This document shows positions 48,692 to 59,347 of a DNA stretch of 64,000 nt, piece by piece. Below the pieces are notes generated by a model. The model ran no database searches. It saw only the letters and a program-made list of their open reading frames with translations, and was not told the origin of the DNA. Positions within the stretch are counted from its first letter, which is position 1, and the number at the start of each line of letters is the position of its first letter. This DNA is from Exiguobacterium sp. s193 (GTDB lineage: Bacteria; Bacillota; Bacilli; Exiguobacteriales; Exiguobacteriaceae): the NCBI RefSeq assembly GCF_018618755.1, contig NZ_JACSMR010000005.1:104433-168432 (forward strand). Reading direction: 5' to 3'. Made by a program: the position numbers and the translations under genes.

Positions 48692-50065
48692 TTATAAGAT
48701 GAACTGACTTAAGTCACGATCATCCGCTACTTTTCCGACTCGGTCCATGACATATTGTGGTGTGATGGTAACATCTGACTCCGGCATATCTGCCGCTTCA
48801 AATGATAGTTCCTCCAACACCCGTTCCATGATGGTATATAGTCGTCGTGCTCCGATATTATCTGTTTCATCATTCACTTGTGCAGCAATCCGGGCGATTT
48901 GACGAATCGCGTCTTCCGTAAAGGTGACATGGACCTGCTCTGCGCCAAGCAATGCTTTATATTGTTTGAGTAACGCTTGATTCGGTTCTGTCAAAATTTT
49001 GACGAAATCCTCTTCTGTCAAACTGTCGAGTTCGACACGAATCGGGAACCGCCCTTGTAATTCCGGGATTAAATCAGATGGCTTTGCCATATGGAACGCA
49101 CCAGCTGCGATAAATAACATATGGTCCGTCTTGACAGGACCATACTTCGTGACGACCGTCGACCCTTCAACGATCGGTAAGATATCACGCTGGACACCTT
49201 CACGCGATACACCGGCACTATCTTGACCTTTTGTGGCGATTTTATCAATCTCATCAACAAAAATGATACCCATCTGTTCAGCGCGCCGGACGGCCTCGTC
49301 ATGGACTTCATTTAAATCGAGTAACCGTTCCGCTTCTTCTGCTGTCAAGATTGGTCGTGCTTCCTTCACGGTCAACTGTCTTTTCTTCGTTTTCTTCGGC
49401 ATGACTTGGCCCAGCATATCTTGTAAGTTTGCTAAACCTTCCATCCCTTGTTGTCCCGAAAATAAATCCATTTGACGTTCTTCGACATCCACTTCAATCA
49501 TGCGGTCTTCTAGTTGACCACTAAACAGCTGTTGACGAATGACAGAACGGTCTGCCGTTTCATTCGCTGTCTCTTGTTCAGGCGGTTTTTGGTTTCCACC
49601 AAACAGCATTTCGAACGGATTACTTCCTCCACCGAGGCCTGATGATGCTTTTTTCCCGACTAACGCATCAACGATTCGCTCATTCGCGACCGCTTCCGCC
49701 CGGTCCTTTAAGGCTTCTTTTTTCTCATCTTTGACGAGACGAAGCGAGGCTTCAACTAAATCCCGTACCATCGATTCGACGTCACGTCCGACATATCCGA
49801 CTTCCGTGAATTTAGTCGCTTCGATCTTAACGAACGGTGCGCGTACGAGTTTCGCTAATCGTCTTGCGATTTCAGTCTTCCCGACACCGGTCGGTCCAAT
49901 CATCAAGATGTTTTTCGGAGTGACCTCGTCCCGTAACACCGGGTCAAGTAATTGCCGTCGATACCGATTCCGGAGTGCGATTGCAACAGCACGTTTGGCA
50001 TCGGCTTGTCCGACGACATGCTCATCTAATTTGGCTACGATTTGTTTCGGTGTCAATTCATGCAT
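48692..50065 (-). CDS. hslU: HslU (ClpY) AAA+ unfoldase
   Basis: 457 residues. Walker A GPTGVGKT at 57-64, Walker [12 protein letters not shown], an inserted I-domain rich in charged residues, sensor segments, and the C-terminal peptide DLSQFIL that docks into and activates HslV. The ATG at 50065 follows GGAGG and overlaps hslV by 8 bases. It unfolds substrates for HslV. Confidence 0.98.
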   Translation of the reverse strand: MHELTPKQIVAKLDEHVVGQADAKRAVAIALRNRYRRQLLDPVLRDEVTPKNILMIGPTGVGKTEIARRLAKLVRAPFVKIEATKFTEVGYVGRDVESMVRDLVEASLRLVKDEKKEALKDRAEAVANERIVDALVGKKASSGLGGGSNPFEMLFGGNQKPPEQETANETADRSVIRQQLFSGQLEDRMIEVDVEERQMDLFSGQQGMEGLANLQDMLGQVMPKKTKKRQLTVKEARPILTAEEAERLLDLNEVHDEAVRRAEQMGIIFVDEIDKIATKGQDSAGVSREGVQRDILPIVEGSTVVTKYGPVKTDHMLFIAAGAFHMAKPSDLIPELQGRFPIRVELDSLTEEDFVKILTEPNQALLKQYKALLGAEQVHVTFTEDAIRQIARIAAQVNDETDNIGARRLYTIMERVLEELSFEAADMPESDVTITPQYVMDRVGKVADDRDLSQFIL

Positions 50066-50609
50066 CTGCACTTCCTCCAATCGTCTCTAAGATAATTTGA
50101 TCATTCGTGAACACACACAGTTCGCCTGCTGTCTCAAGGGCAGCGCGTGCGATTTCTTCAGCTGACATCTGTCCGGCATGACGCGCTAACGCCCGACCTG
50201 CTGCAAGCGCGTAGTTCCCGCCTGAACCGATGGCGAGAATTCCGTCATCCGGCTCAATCACTTCACCATTTCCGGAAACAAGCAGGAGATGTGTTCCGTC
50301 CATGACGAGGAGTAACGCTTCGAGCTGACGTAACATTTTGTCGCCACGCCATTCTTTTGCTAGCTCGACTGCAGCACGTTGTAGATTCCCGTTGTACATT
50401 TCAAGTTTTGCTTCAAATTTCTCAAAGAGTGTAAAGGCATCCGCTACGCTTCCCGCGAACCCGGCAATGACTTTTCCGCCATACAGGCGGCGTACTTTTT
50501 TCGCACTTTTCTTCATGATGACTTGGTTTCCGAATGTCACCTGACCATCTCCGCTCATCGCGGATTGACCGTTATGTTGAATCGCAAAAATCGTCGTTGC
50601 ATGAAACAT
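50058..50609 (-). CDS. hslV: HslV (ClpQ) peptidase
   Basis: 183-residue proteasome-like peptidase. [13 protein letters not shown] core ([20 protein letters not shown]) and [20 protein letters not shown] are intact. The N-terminus reads [16 protein letters not shown] aligns with the catalytic Thr1 segment of E. coli HslV (TTIVSV). B. subtilis ClpQ starts MSSFHATT and has been reported to use an N-terminal serine, which is missing here. GGAGG precedes this ATG. Confidence 0.96.
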   Translation of the reverse strand: MFHATTIFAIQHNGQSAMSGDGQVTFGNQVIMKKSAKKVRRLYGGKVIAGFAGSVADAFTLFEKFEAKLEMYNGNLQRAAVELAKEWRGDKMLRQLEALLLVMDGTHLLLVSGNGEVIEPDDGILAIGSGGNYALAAGRALARHAGQMSAEEIARAALETAGELCVFTNDQIILETIGGSADA

Positions 50610-50622
50610 TCTGTTTCCTCCT

Positions 50623-51501
50623 TTAAGCACGCGGATGCGCTTGCTGGTAGACATGGCGCAGCCGCTCCGTCGTCACATGTGTATATTGCCCTGTCGTCGA
50701 TAAAGAGGCATGACCTAATAGCTCCTGGACCGCACGAAGGTCTGCCCCTCTCTCAAGCAAGTCGGTCGCAAAACTATGCCGGAGTGCGTGGGGGGTTACA
50801 TGCTTTGATAGCAGATGATCCCCTTTTTTTAGAATCTTACGGATCCCATCCGTCGTCAGCCGACGGCCCGATTTCGAGACGAACACAGCTTGTTCTTGAT
50901 CATCCTTTGCTCGTCGTTCTCGCAAGTAGACTTGTAAAGCCTGTCTCGCAAACGAACCGATTGGGGTAATCCGTTCTTTTCGACCTTTCCCGTATACATG
51001 GACGTACTCGACATCCTGATCCAGATCTTGAAGATTCAGTCCCGCTAGCTCACTGACACGCATCCCGGTCGCATAGAGCAATTCAATCATTGCGACATTT
51101 CGATTTCCAAGTATGTCTTCTGTTCGGAAGGCTTCTAAAAAACGCTCATACTCAGACGGCACTAAAAAAGTCGGTAATGTCTGAGCACGTTTCGGTGTTT
51201 TCAATCCCTCAAAAGGATTGACTGCATCCGTATCTCGGGTCAAGAAACGCCCGAACTGCTTCAAGCAAGATACTTTCTGCGCAATCGTCGACCGTGAAGC
51301 TTGTTGATCATAGAGTGCATACAAATAACGCCGTGCAGTTGCCAATTCAATCGATCGGAGTTGATGATCGAGGCAAAAAGCGGCGTATTGTCGAAGGGTT
51401 TGGTCATAAGAGCGACCCGTATTCGGAGATAGTTGACGTTCGATATGCACGTACCGCAAAAAGTCTTTCCGCAGTCGTTCAAACTCTTTGTCTAATCCCA
51501 T
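50623..51501 (-). CDS. xerC: tyrosine recombinase XerC (CodV)
   Basis: 292-residue dimer-resolution recombinase acting with XerD at dif. All catalytic residues are present: R148 (ATGMRVSEL), K172, H238 and R241 (HALRH), H264 (LGHASL) and Y273. An N-terminal SAM-like core-binding domain precedes them. GGAGG precedes the ATG. First gene of the operon with hslV, hslU and codY, as in B. subtilis codV-clpQY-codY. I see no dif site here. Confidence 0.97.
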   Translation of the reverse strand: MGLDKEFERLRKDFLRYVHIERQLSPNTGRSYDQTLRQYAAFCLDHQLRSIELATARRYLYALYDQQASRSTIAQKVSCLKQFGRFLTRDTDAVNPFEGLKTPKRAQTLPTFLVPSEYERFLEAFRTEDILGNRNVAMIELLYATGMRVSELAGLNLQDLDQDVEYVHVYGKGRKERITPIGSFARQALQVYLRERRAKDDQEQAVFVSKSGRRLTTDGIRKILKKGDHLLSKHVTPHALRHSFATDLLERGADLRAVQELLGHASLSTTGQYTHVTTERLRHVYQQAHPRA

Positions 51502-51542
51502 TCTCGAGCCTCCTCTTGACCATTTGTACTCGAATCGACCTT

Positions 51543-51571
51543 AGCATAGCACACACTAAGTAGTCTGACAA
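51543..51571 (-). promoter_or_regulatory. extended -10 promoter for xerC-hslVU-codY
   Basis: Minus strand TTGTCA (51571-51566), 17-base spacer, TATGCT (51548-51543) preceded by TGC. Predicted leader of about 35 bases to xerC. Confidence 0.7.
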
Positions 51572-51614
51572 TAGACCAAAAATCGAAAAAATGACAAAGT
51601 TATCACGCTTTTAT

Positions 51615-51667
51615 GAAAAATTAAGAAATGGGGTGAAAGTCCGCTGTTTCTGCGGCTTCCCCCCCAC
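51615..51667 (-). terminator. terminator after trmFO
   Basis: Minus-strand hairpin with inner CCGC/GCGG and an outer G-rich/C-rich pairing (GGGG with CCCC), followed by ATTTCTTAATTTTTC. The outer stem is imperfect. Confidence 0.65.
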
Positions 51668-51672
51668 CTTTC

Positions 51673-52977
51673 TTATAGCTCAGTAAAGTCCTTGATCGCA
51701 TCTAATGCTCGCTCAGCAAGGAGCGCATACTTTTCAGTCTTTTTCATTCGGACAGGATGACCGACGAGTCCTGGAACAAGTCCAAAGTTCGCGTTCATCG
51801 GTTGGAAGTTCTTTCCTTCCGTCGTCGTGATGTAGTGCGCCATCGCCCCCATCATCGTCTCTTTCGGGAAAGCGATCGGCTCTGCTTCATTCACTAACCG
51901 TGCCGCGTTGATTCCTGCCGTTAAACCGGATGCTGCTGACTCGACATATCCTTCGACCCCTGTCATTTGACCGGCAAAGAATAAATCATGTCTTGTCCGT
52001 GTTTGATACGTCGCTTGTAATAAGTTCGGTGAATTGACGAACGTATTCCGGTGCATGACACCATATCGGACAATCTCCGCGTTTTCAAGACCCGGAATCA
52101 AACGGATGATGCGCTTTTGTTCGCCCCACTTCAAGTGCGTTTGGAAACCGACGAGGTTGAAGAGTGTCCCTGCTGAGTTATCTTGGCGCAATTGGACGAC
52201 TGCATACGGACGTTCGCCTGTTTTCGGATCTTCGAGTCCGACTGGTTTCATTGGGCCGAACAATAATGTTTTGGGTCCACGTGATGCTAGCACTTCAAAC
52301 GGCATACACCCTTCGAAGTAGATTTCTTTTTCGAACTCTTTTAACGGAACGACTTCCGCTCGAATCAGCTCATCATGGAAATGCGTGAACTCCTCTTTTG
52401 TCATCGGACAGTTCAAGTAAGCTGCTTCGCCTTTATCGTAACGTGATTTCAGGTAGACTTTCTCACGGTCAATCGTATCACCATCGAGAATCGGTGCTGC
52501 CGCATCGAAGAAGTACAAATAATCTTCTCCCGTGAACTGCTTAAGTGACTCCGATAAGGCAGCACTTGTCAGCGGACCCGTTGCAACGATTGTCGGACCA
52601 TCCGGAATCGCTTCGAGTTCTTCGTGATGAACCGTGATGTTCGGGTGATTCTTCAGAGTCTCTGTCACATATCCTGCAAAGTCATGCCGATCGACAGCGA
52701 GCGCGCCCCCTGCAGGGACACTCGCTAAATCGGCAGCCTTCAAGATCAGTGAATCAAGCTGTCGCATTTCTTCTTTTAATACACCGACTGCATTCGTCAA
52801 TTGATTCGCACGGAGCGAGTTCGAACAGACGAGTTCTGCAAATTGATCGGTATGGTGAGCAGGTGTCTGCTTCACTGGTCGCATTTCATATAAATCTACT
52901 TGGACGCCACGCTTCGCAAGTTGCCATGCTGCTTCAGAACCTGCGAGCCCGGCACCAATTACCGTTACTCGTTTCAA
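51673..52977 (-). CDS. trmFO: folate-dependent tRNA (uracil-54) methyltransferase TrmFO (TTG start)
   Basis: FAD and methylene-tetrahydrofolate dependent enzyme forming ribothymidine at tRNA position 54; 434 residues. N-terminal dinucleotide fold [19 protein letters not shown], then [13 protein letters not shown], and C-terminal [19 protein letters not shown]. The start is TTG at 52977 with GGAGG eight bases upstream; no in-frame ATG gives the full FAD-binding strand. Follows topA by three bases. Confidence 0.97.
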   Translation of the reverse strand: MKRVTVIGAGLAGSEAAWQLAKRGVQVDLYEMRPVKQTPAHHTDQFAELVCSNSLRANQLTNAVGVLKEEMRQLDSLILKAADLASVPAGGALAVDRHDFAGYVTETLKNHPNITVHHEELEAIPDGPTIVATGPLTSAALSESLKQFTGEDYLYFFDAAAPILDGDTIDREKVYLKSRYDKGEAAYLNCPMTKEEFTHFHDELIRAEVVPLKEFEKEIYFEGCMPFEVLASRGPKTLLFGPMKPVGLEDPKTGERPYAVVQLRQDNSAGTLFNLVGFQTHLKWGEQKRIIRLIPGLENAEIVRYGVMHRNTFVNSPNLLQATYQTRTRHDLFFAGQMTGVEGYVESAASGLTAGINAARLVNEAEPIAFPKETMMGAMAHYITTTEGKNFQPMNANFGLVPGLVGHPVRMKKTEKYALLAERALDAIKDFTEL

Positions 52978-52980
52978 CGG

Positions 52981-55077
52981 TCATTCCTCCTCTTGCTCCT
53001 GATCGATGCGCGTTTCATGATGTCCACACGATGTACATTCAACCTTCACACCGTTCTTGATTTTCTTTTGTACCATCATACTGCTACAGACGGGACACGG
53101 CTCTTCGACCGGCTTATCCCATGAGACGAATTCGCACTCCGGATAATTCGAACATCCGTAGAATAACCGTCCTTTTTTACTGCGGCGTTCGACGATATCC
53201 CCTGTACCACATGTCGGACACTTGACACCAATCTCGACTTGGATTGGTTTTGTGTTTCGGCATTCCGGGAAATTCGAACATGCCATGAACTTGCCGTACC
53301 GGCCCATCTTGATGACCATCGCATGACCGCAGACTTCACAATCTTCTCCTGCTGGTTCATCTTTGATTTCAATTTTCTCGATTTCTGCCTCTGCCCGCGT
53401 CAAACGTTTTGCGAATGATTTATAGATCGGATCAACAACTTCCGTCCACTGCATGTCACCCTTCTCAATGGCATCGAGTAAAGCTTCCATGTCCGCTGTG
53501 AACTGAACGGTAATGAACTCTTGGAAATAATCACTAATCATGTCGATGACGAGCTCTCCGAGTTCCGTCGGTAAGAATTTCTTTTCTTCAAGCGTCACGT
53601 ACCCTCGTTTTTGAATCGTATCGAGTGTCGGTGCGTACGTCGAAGGGCGACCGATTCCCAGTTCTTCCATCGCTCGCACTAATCGTGCCTCTGTATAACG
53701 TGGCGGTGGTTGTGTAAAGTGTTGTTTCGGATCAATCGATTCCTGTTGCAAGACTTCGCCGTCTTCAAGTGGTGGCAAGAGTCCTTCTTTGACATCAGTC
53801 ACCGCTTCATCATCTGTGTCCTCGATATAGACCTTCATGAATCCTGGGAATTTGACGGTCGAACCGTTCGCCCGGAACATGACATCGTTCGAGTTAAGAT
53901 CAACTTTGACCGTATCCAGAATCGCCGGTGCCATTTGACTTGCGACAAATCGTTCCCAAATAAGTTTATAGAGTCGGAACTGATCCCGTGATAAATACGA
54001 TTTGACAAGTTGCGGATCACGCATCGTCGAAGTCGGGCGGACCGCTTCGTGAGCATCCTGTGAATTCGCTGCTTTTTTCTCTTTTCGTTTTTCAACAGCA
54101 ATGTATTCTTTCCCGTACGCGTTTTCGATGAAGCCGTGCGCTTCGAGATTCGCTGTTTCAGAAGTCCGTGTCGAGTCGGTACGCATATACGTGATCAAAC
54201 CGACCGTTCCTTCTTTTCCTAACTCGATTCCCTCATACAGTTGCTGGGCAATCATCATCGTTTTCTTCGCCCGGAAGTTCAACTTACGGGCTGCTTCTTG
54301 TTGAAGCGAACTTGTCGTAAACGGTAACGCCGGGTTACGTTTACGCTCTTTTTTCGTTACGGAGTCGACTGTGAAGGATTCAGAGAGTTTTGCCAAAATT
54401 TCGTTGACCTCTTCTTCCGAATGCAGTTCACGTTTTTTACCGTCGACACCATAAAAGTTTGCTTCAAGTTTTTCGCCGTTCGCATCAAGCTCCAGTTTAA
54501 TCGTCCAGTACTCCTCTGGTAAAAAGGCATTGATTTCTTGTTCCCGGTCGATGATCATCTTCACGGCAACGGATTGAACACGTCCCGCTGATAATCCTTT
54601 TTTGATTTTTTTCCAAAGTAACGGACTCATGCTGTACCCAACAAGACGGTCCAAAATACGCCGCGCTTGTTGCGCGTCGACAAGATCATAGTTGATCTTG
54701 CGGGGTTTCTTGAACGAGTCTTTGATGGCGTCTTTTGTGATTTCATTGAAGACGACCCGACACTCTGTCGATTCATCGACACCGAGGGCTTTCGCTAAAT
54801 GCCAAGCGATCGCTTCCCCTTCACGGTCGGGGTCGGCCGCGAGATAGATTTTTTGTGCTTTTTTAGCAGCCGTTTTCAATTCTTTCAAGACCGGACCTTT
54901 ACCACGAATCGTAATATATTTTGGTTGATAGTCATGTTCGACGTCGACACCCATCTGGCTTTTTGGCAAGTCGATGACATGCCCCATCGATGCTTTCACG
55001 GTATAGTTCGAACCGAGATAACGTTTGATGGTTTTTGCCTTTGCAGGTGACTCGACGATTACTAAATATTTTGCCAT
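52981..55077 (-). CDS. topA: DNA topoisomerase I
   Basis: Relaxes negative supercoils; 698 residues. Toprim domain at the N-terminus ([19 protein letters not shown], then [15 protein letters not shown]), active-site tyrosine at 297 ([15 protein letters not shown]), and three C-terminal zinc clusters with paired cysteines (CEVCG...CSNFPEC, CPTCG...CSNYPEC, CPVCS...CTSC). GGGAG precedes the ATG. It has its own strong promoter. Confidence 0.98.
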   Translation of the reverse strand: MAKYLVIVESPAKAKTIKRYLGSNYTVKASMGHVIDLPKSQMGVDVEHDYQPKYITIRGKGPVLKELKTAAKKAQKIYLAADPDREGEAIAWHLAKALGVDESTECRVVFNEITKDAIKDSFKKPRKINYDLVDAQQARRILDRLVGYSMSPLLWKKIKKGLSAGRVQSVAVKMIIDREQEINAFLPEEYWTIKLELDANGEKLEANFYGVDGKKRELHSEEEVNEILAKLSESFTVDSVTKKERKRNPALPFTTSSLQQEAARKLNFRAKKTMMIAQQLYEGIELGKEGTVGLITYMRTDSTRTSETANLEAHGFIENAYGKEYIAVEKRKEKKAANSQDAHEAVRPTSTMRDPQLVKSYLSRDQFRLYKLIWERFVASQMAPAILDTVKVDLNSNDVMFRANGSTVKFPGFMKVYIEDTDDEAVTDVKEGLLPPLEDGEVLQQESIDPKQHFTQPPPRYTEARLVRAMEELGIGRPSTYAPTLDTIQKRGYVTLEEKKFLPTELGELVIDMISDYFQEFITVQFTADMEALLDAIEKGDMQWTEVVDPIYKSFAKRLTRAEAEIEKIEIKDEPAGEDCEVCGHAMVIKMGRYGKFMACSNFPECRNTKPIQVEIGVKCPTCGTGDIVERRSKKGRLFYGCSNYPECEFVSWDKPVEEPCPVCSSMMVQKKIKNGVKVECTSCGHHETRIDQEQEEE

Positions 55078-55123
55078 TGCAATCGCTCCCTATTAGAGGC
55101 GTACTCGTATTTTAATCTCACTT

Positions 55124-55152
55124 ATCATAGTAGTCTCGATTCCCATTTGTCA
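55124..55152 (-). promoter_or_regulatory. strong sigma-A promoter for topA-trmFO
   Basis: Minus strand TTGACA (55152-55147), 17-base spacer, TATGAT (55129-55124), the same hexamers as the rpsO promoter. It overlaps the last codons and stop of dprA. Confidence 0.85.
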
Positions 55153-55952
55153 ACGTTCATCAAGATACTTTTTGAAACTTCTTCTGGATTTAAGAGCGGA
55201 ATCGCCCCTTCTGCGATCAATTGATTTGTTCCCTGAAACATTTTTTCTGTCGGACAACCCGGCAGACAATAGACATCTTTTCCTTGGTCAAGGGCATGTC
55301 CTGCTGTATTCATCGTCCCACTTTTTAACGCTGCTTCGACGATGACGAGAGCAGAAGATAATCCAGCGATGATTCGATTACGTTCTAGGAATTGATATTT
55401 TTGAACTGGCGTGTGCGGGGGGTATTCAGAAAGGAGGAGTCCCGTTTGTGTGATTCGTTCGAAGAGGGCATGATGTTGTTTCGGATATAACAGGTCGAGA
55501 CCCGTCGCCATGACGGCAATCGTCGGTTGATTGTACTTGATCGATAAGCGATGAACGAGTGAATCGATCCCATACGCTCCGCCTGAGACGGTAACGAAGG
55601 GTGATTCAAAGAATGGACGTAAAAATGACAAACGTTCTTTGTGGGACGGTGACGGGGTCCGACTCCCGATCATACTAATCAGTGGGCGCTGTAAGAGTGA
55701 CGGATCACCTGCATAATACAGACCATATATCGGTCGCGGGATCTGGAGTAACTGTTGTGGAAATTCGGGATCAGATGGGACAAGTAACTGGGACGGGAGT
55801 TGATCGAGGTAAAGGGCTTTTTTGTACCGTTTTTTATTTTCAGCATCTGTCGGAAGATCATCGACGGATAAAATTCCATATTGTTCAACTAAGGCAACGA
55901 TTGGATAAGGCACACGACAAGCAGCAAATCGAACATACCATTCTCGCTCCAT
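55125..55952 (-). CDS. dprA: DNA processing protein DprA (Smf)
   Basis: Loads RecA on incoming single-stranded DNA during transformation; 275 residues. The Rossmann-like core shows SMIGSRTPSPSHKE, TVSGGAYGIDSLVHR and VMATGLDLLYPKQH, but the usual FPxRNRIIAGLS reads FLERNRIIAGLS. The ATG at 55952 follows AGGAG by eight bases; an upstream GTG lies in that signal. It follows the sucD terminator without a visible promoter. Confidence 0.94.
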   Translation of the reverse strand: MEREWYVRFAACRVPYPIVALVEQYGILSVDDLPTDAENKKRYKKALYLDQLPSQLLVPSDPEFPQQLLQIPRPIYGLYYAGDPSLLQRPLISMIGSRTPSPSHKERLSFLRPFFESPFVTVSGGAYGIDSLVHRLSIKYNQPTIAVMATGLDLLYPKQHHALFERITQTGLLLSEYPPHTPVQKYQFLERNRIIAGLSSALVIVEAALKSGTMNTAGHALDQGKDVYCLPGCPTEKMFQGTNQLIAEGAIPLLNPEEVSKSILMNVDKWESRLL

Positions 55953-55970
55953 CACATACACTCCTTTTAT

Positions 55971-56005
55971 ATAGAAGAAAGCCGTCCTGAATCTTCAGGA
56001 CAGCT
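55971..56005 (-). terminator. terminator between sucD and dprA
   Basis: Minus-strand stem AGCTGTCCTGAA/TTCAGGACGGCT (one wobble) around two bases, followed by TTCTTCT. The dprA Shine-Dalgarno lies directly after. Confidence 0.8.
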
Positions 56006-56015
56006 CTCGACATTT

Positions 56016-56933
56016 TTATTTGACCGTTGAACCTGTCAAACATTCTTCATAGATTCCAGCATCTTTAATGACACGAATTAACGTTTCACCGATGACCGCT
56101 GGAGATTCTGCGACTTCGATTCCATTTGCACGAAGTGTCTTGATTTTTTCCGATGCCGTACCTTTACCACCTGAAATAATGGCACCCGCATGACCCATAC
56201 GTTTGCCTTCAGGAGCAGTTTGTCCACCGATGAATCCGATGACCGGCTTCGTCATGTTGGCTTTGACCCACTCAGCCGCTTCTTCTTCTGCTGTTCCACC
56301 GATTTCACCAAGCATGATGACCGCTTTTGTTTCCGGATCTTCATTAAACGCTTTGAGCGTGTCGATGAAGTCCGTTCCATTGACCGGGTCGCCACCGATT
56401 CCGACAGCCGTCGATTGACCGATTCCAGCCGTCGTCAATTGGTGAACCGCTTCATACGTCAACGTCCCAGAACGTGAGACGATCCCGACATGACCTGGTG
56501 TGTGGATGTAACCAGGCATGATTCCGAGTTTCGCGACGCCTGGTGTGATGACACCTGGACAGTTCGGACCAATCAAACGGACTGGTTTTCCGTCAAGATA
56601 ACGTTTTACTTTTACCATATCAAGGACTGGAATCCCCTCTGTGATACAGATGATTAACGCGATATTCGCATCAGCTGCTTCCATGATCGCATCAGCTGCA
56701 AATGCTGGTGGTACATAGATGATCGATGCATTTGCACCTGTTTTGTCGACTGCTTGTGCAACCGTATCAAATACAGGAACGCCACCAAGTACTTCTGTTC
56801 CGCCCTTACCTGGAGTGACACCACCGACGAGGTTCGTTCCGTAATCAATCATTTGCTCCCCGTGGAACATCCCTTGATTACCTGTAATTCCTTGAATGAT
56901 CACTTTTGTTGATTCATTTACCCAAATACTCAT
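56016..56933 (-). CDS. sucD: succinyl-CoA ligase alpha subunit
   Basis: TCA-cycle enzyme subunit, 305 residues. CoA-binding fold at the N-terminus ([18 protein letters not shown]), ligase region ([13 protein letters not shown]), and the phosphorylated histidine at residue 248 ([10 protein letters not shown]). GGGGGAG precedes the ATG. 13 bases after sucC. Confidence 0.98.
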   Translation of the reverse strand: MSIWVNESTKVIIQGITGNQGMFHGEQMIDYGTNLVGGVTPGKGGTEVLGGVPVFDTVAQAVDKTGANASIIYVPPAFAADAIMEAADANIALIICITEGIPVLDMVKVKRYLDGKPVRLIGPNCPGVITPGVAKLGIMPGYIHTPGHVGIVSRSGTLTYEAVHQLTTAGIGQSTAVGIGGDPVNGTDFIDTLKAFNEDPETKAVIMLGEIGGTAEEEAAEWVKANMTKPVIGFIGGQTAPEGKRMGHAGAIISGGKGTASEKIKTLRANGIEVAESPAVIGETLIRVIKDAGIYEECLTGSTVK

Positions 56934-56946
56934 CCTTAGCTCCCCC

Positions 56947-58107
56947 TTACTTCACGAGCGCAGCGATTTTTTCTGCGCCGTCTGCCATTGATGTAGCTGC
57001 TGTAATCGCTAGACCTGAATCTTTGAGAATTTGTTTCCCTGCGTCAACGTTTGTTCCTTCAAGACGAACGACGAGTGGTAACTCTAGGCCGACTTCTTTT
57101 GTTGCCGCAACGATACCTTCTGCGATGACGTCACATTTCATGATTCCACCGAAGATGTTGACGAAAATTCCTTTGACGTTATCGTCCGAAAGAATCAATT
57201 TAAACGCTTCCGTTACTTTCTCTTTCGTCGCGCCGCCACCTACATCGAGGAAGTTCGCCGGATCGCCACTGAAGTGTTTGATGATGTCCATCGTTGCCAT
57301 CGCGAGACCTGCGCCATTGACGAGGCAACCGATATTTCCATCAAGCGCGATGTAGTTCAAATCGCTTTTCGATGCTTCGACTTCACGTGGATCTTCTTCC
57401 GTTTCATCACGGAGTGCGACGATATCCGCATGACGGTACAATGCGTTTGAATCAAAGTTCAGCTTCGCGTCAAGCGCAACGACGTCGCCGTCTTTTGTTG
57501 TGACGAGTGGATTGATTTCAGCGATCGAGCAATCCTTTTCGACGAAGAAAGTATACAGTTTCGTTACCATACCAACGAATTTATTAACGAGTTTGACGGG
57601 TACACCCATCGCGAACGCTAATTTACGTGCCTGGAAAGCTTGAAGTCCGACTGCTGGATCAACGACTTCCTTGATGATTTTTTCAGGAGTCGCTTCTGCA
57701 ACTTCTTCAATATCCATTCCGCCTTCACTTGAACCCATGATGACGACACGACCAGTCACACGATCAAGGACAATCCCGAGATAGTATTCTTTATCGATCG
57801 CACAACCTTCTTCGACAAGAAGACGTTGCACGACTTTACCTTCAGGTCCTGTTTGATGCGTGACGAGCGTTTTGCCGAGTAACTCCGTCGCGAATTCTTT
57901 TACTTCTTCTTGCGATTTTGCTAGTTTGACACCACCAGCTTTACCGCGTCCCCCTGCGTGAATCTGTGCTTTGACAACTTTGATTGGGCCTGACAATTGT
58001 TCTGCTGCATCAACTGCCTCTTCGACCGTAAATGCTGCGATTCCGTTCGGTACGGGTACACCATACGAACGAAGTAACTCTTTTGCCTGATATTCATGTA
58101 CATTCAT
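56947..58107 (-). CDS. sucC: succinyl-CoA ligase beta subunit
   Basis: ATP-grasp subunit, 386 residues, standard length. Starts [20 protein letters not shown]; other landmarks are [16 protein letters not shown] and [19 protein letters not shown]. The ATG at 58107 follows GGGGGA. The in-frame extension upstream covers the promoter and ylqH and is not coding. Promoter and a cre-like site lie at 58147-58175. Confidence 0.98.
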   Translation of the reverse strand: MNVHEYQAKELLRSYGVPVPNGIAAFTVEEAVDAAEQLSGPIKVVKAQIHAGGRGKAGGVKLAKSQEEVKEFATELLGKTLVTHQTGPEGKVVQRLLVEEGCAIDKEYYLGIVLDRVTGRVVIMGSSEGGMDIEEVAEATPEKIIKEVVDPAVGLQAFQARKLAFAMGVPVKLVNKFVGMVTKLYTFFVEKDCSIAEINPLVTTKDGDVVALDAKLNFDSNALYRHADIVALRDETEEDPREVEASKSDLNYIALDGNIGCLVNGAGLAMATMDIIKHFSGDPANFLDVGGGATKEKVTEAFKLILSDDNVKGIFVNIFGGIMKCDVIAEGIVAATKEVGLELPLVVRLEGTNVDAGKQILKDSGLAITAATSMADGAEKIAALVK

Positions 58108-58146
58108 GAAAAAATCCCCCTTAACCCCTTTAGTTTCGGCTCTTTC

Positions 58147-58175
58147 ATTGTAGTTAAAATTGGAAGCGCTGTCTA
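58147..58175 (-). promoter_or_regulatory. sigma-A promoter for sucCD
   Basis: Minus strand TAGACA (58175-58170), 17-base spacer, TACAAT (58152-58147), each one mismatch from consensus. Confidence 0.75.
58161..58174 (+). promoter_or_regulatory. candidate CcpA site (cre) in the sucCD promoter
   Basis: TGGAAGCGCTGTCT matches the cre consensus TGWAANCGNTNWCA except at two positions. It overlaps the -35 box and spacer, so CcpA binding would block polymerase, consistent with glucose repression of TCA genes in Bacillales. Binding is inferred. Confidence 0.55.
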
Positions 58176-58195
58176 TCGTTATCGACCGAAAGCAT

Positions 58196-58456
58196 TTATT
58201 TTTTCGTGATTCCTTCATGATCGAGCTGATATAAAAAGGCAAACAGCTCGGCGATGACCCCATACAACTCGGGTGGAACTTGCTCGGATACTTCAATCGC
58301 ATCGAGTAATGTGACCAAGGTTTGATCTTGCCGAATCGGAATATTGTGTCGAATCGCTTCTTCTAAGATTCGCTCGGCGACGATTTCTGACCCTTTGGCA
58401 ACGACTTTCGGGGCTGCCATCTGTTCTTCATAAGATAAGGCAATTGCTTTTTTCAT
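58196..58456 (-). CDS. ylqH: FlhB C-terminal-domain protein (YlqH-like)
   Basis: 86 residues resembling only the cytoplasmic tail of FlhB after the NPTH site: [20 protein letters not shown], then [20 protein letters not shown] and the [16 protein letters not shown] helix. The NPTH motif and membrane part are absent. Overlaps the preceding gene by 4 bases (ATGA). B. subtilis has ylqH at the same place; its role is not settled. Confidence 0.9.
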   Translation of the reverse strand: MKKAIALSYEEQMAAPKVVAKGSEIVAERILEEAIRHNIPIRQDQTLVTLLDAIEVSEQVPPELYGVIAELFAFLYQLDHEGITKK

Positions 58457-59340
58457 GCTTGGTAGTCCACCCTTCCGTTTCGTCGCGTCAAATCGATCGG
58501 AACCCGCTCTTTTGTTTGCTCGACTAATTCAAAACGAATCAACTCATACCCTTGCTCTTTTAACCGTTGTTCCATCATCGGTTGATAGGTAGCCATGAAT
58601 GCACTAATTCGTTGATCCGGATGAAAAACGGACACCGCCATTTTTCGATCAGTAATCAATAAGTCGATCGCAATTTCACCTAACTTGGGCAGTTTCAGAT
58701 AAAAAGCGATCCGGGCATGGTCCGGGTTCAATTCTTTTTTGTCGAAGGGTGCCTCCATCGTCACGTCGACCTCTTCAAAAGGACCGAAATGTGGCAGTTG
58801 CAACATAAAGAGCCCTCGCCCCGGTTCATTCGTCGCTTGGATGAGTTGTTGGGTCAGGATTTGGTCACTCGTCTTCCGGTCGAGCGTCCCTTGACCTTCC
58901 TCTGCATTACGCGCCATTTGAACGAGCTCAACAATCGCCTGCTTCAGTGTCTCACCCGAACCTTCCATCGTTGCGCGTTGGCCGAGTTGTTGTAATATCG
59001 CACGTGTCGTCTGAGGGAGCCCCTCTACACTCGGGCGCAAGAGACTCTCAAGCATCGAAGGCAGAACTTGTTTCACCGCAGTTTGTGGTGCTTCCGATAA
59101 AATCTTCAGTACGGGTTGTCCTTCCGTGCTCGTCACGACGAACCGGTACGCCATTCCTTCCTTCAAGTCAGCCGTCGTTCCGGCCGTCAGGACCCGTTGT
59201 CCGACTTGCAACTCCATCAATCCGTCCGGCAATAATTTCAATACTTTCCCGACGACATTTGCCCCTTCACGTAACGGCATGTTGGCTTGATCAATGATTT
59301 TAAAGGGAAGTAAGGCCCGATGTTCGATTTGCACACGCAT
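58453..59340 (-). CDS. YlqG-position protein with a FliK-like C-terminal domain
   Basis: 295 residues, unrecognised over most of its length. The C-terminal ~80 residues (RIAFYLKLPKLGEIAIDLLI then MATYQPMMEQRLKEQGYELI) resemble the hook-length control domain of FliK. The N-terminus has a small beta-rich part (LPDGLMELQVGQRVLTAGTT). No signal peptide or membrane helix. The gene lies between rnhB and ylqH, where B. subtilis has ylqG, and is translationally coupled to the FlhB-tail gene. Function unknown. Confidence 0.75.
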   Translation of the reverse strand: MRVQIEHRALLPFKIIDQANMPLREGANVVGKVLKLLPDGLMELQVGQRVLTAGTTADLKEGMAYRFVVTSTEGQPVLKILSEAPQTAVKQVLPSMLESLLRPSVEGLPQTTRAILQQLGQRATMEGSGETLKQAIVELVQMARNAEEGQGTLDRKTSDQILTQQLIQATNEPGRGLFMLQLPHFGPFEEVDVTMEAPFDKKELNPDHARIAFYLKLPKLGEIAIDLLITDRKMAVSVFHPDQRISAFMATYQPMMEQRLKEQGYELIRFELVEQTKERVPIDLTRRNGRVDYQA

Positions 59341-59347
59341 TCACCTC

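Noticed and set aside
55125..55952. dprA as a pseudogene because FPxRNRIIAGLS reads FLERNRIIAGLS
   Set aside because: The frame is intact, full length and otherwise conserved; a two-residue change is not enough to call it broken.
58108..58302. N-terminal extension of sucC upstream of 58107
   Set aside because: It covers the promoter and part of ylqH, and the normal SucC N-terminus with a good ribosome site begins at 58107.
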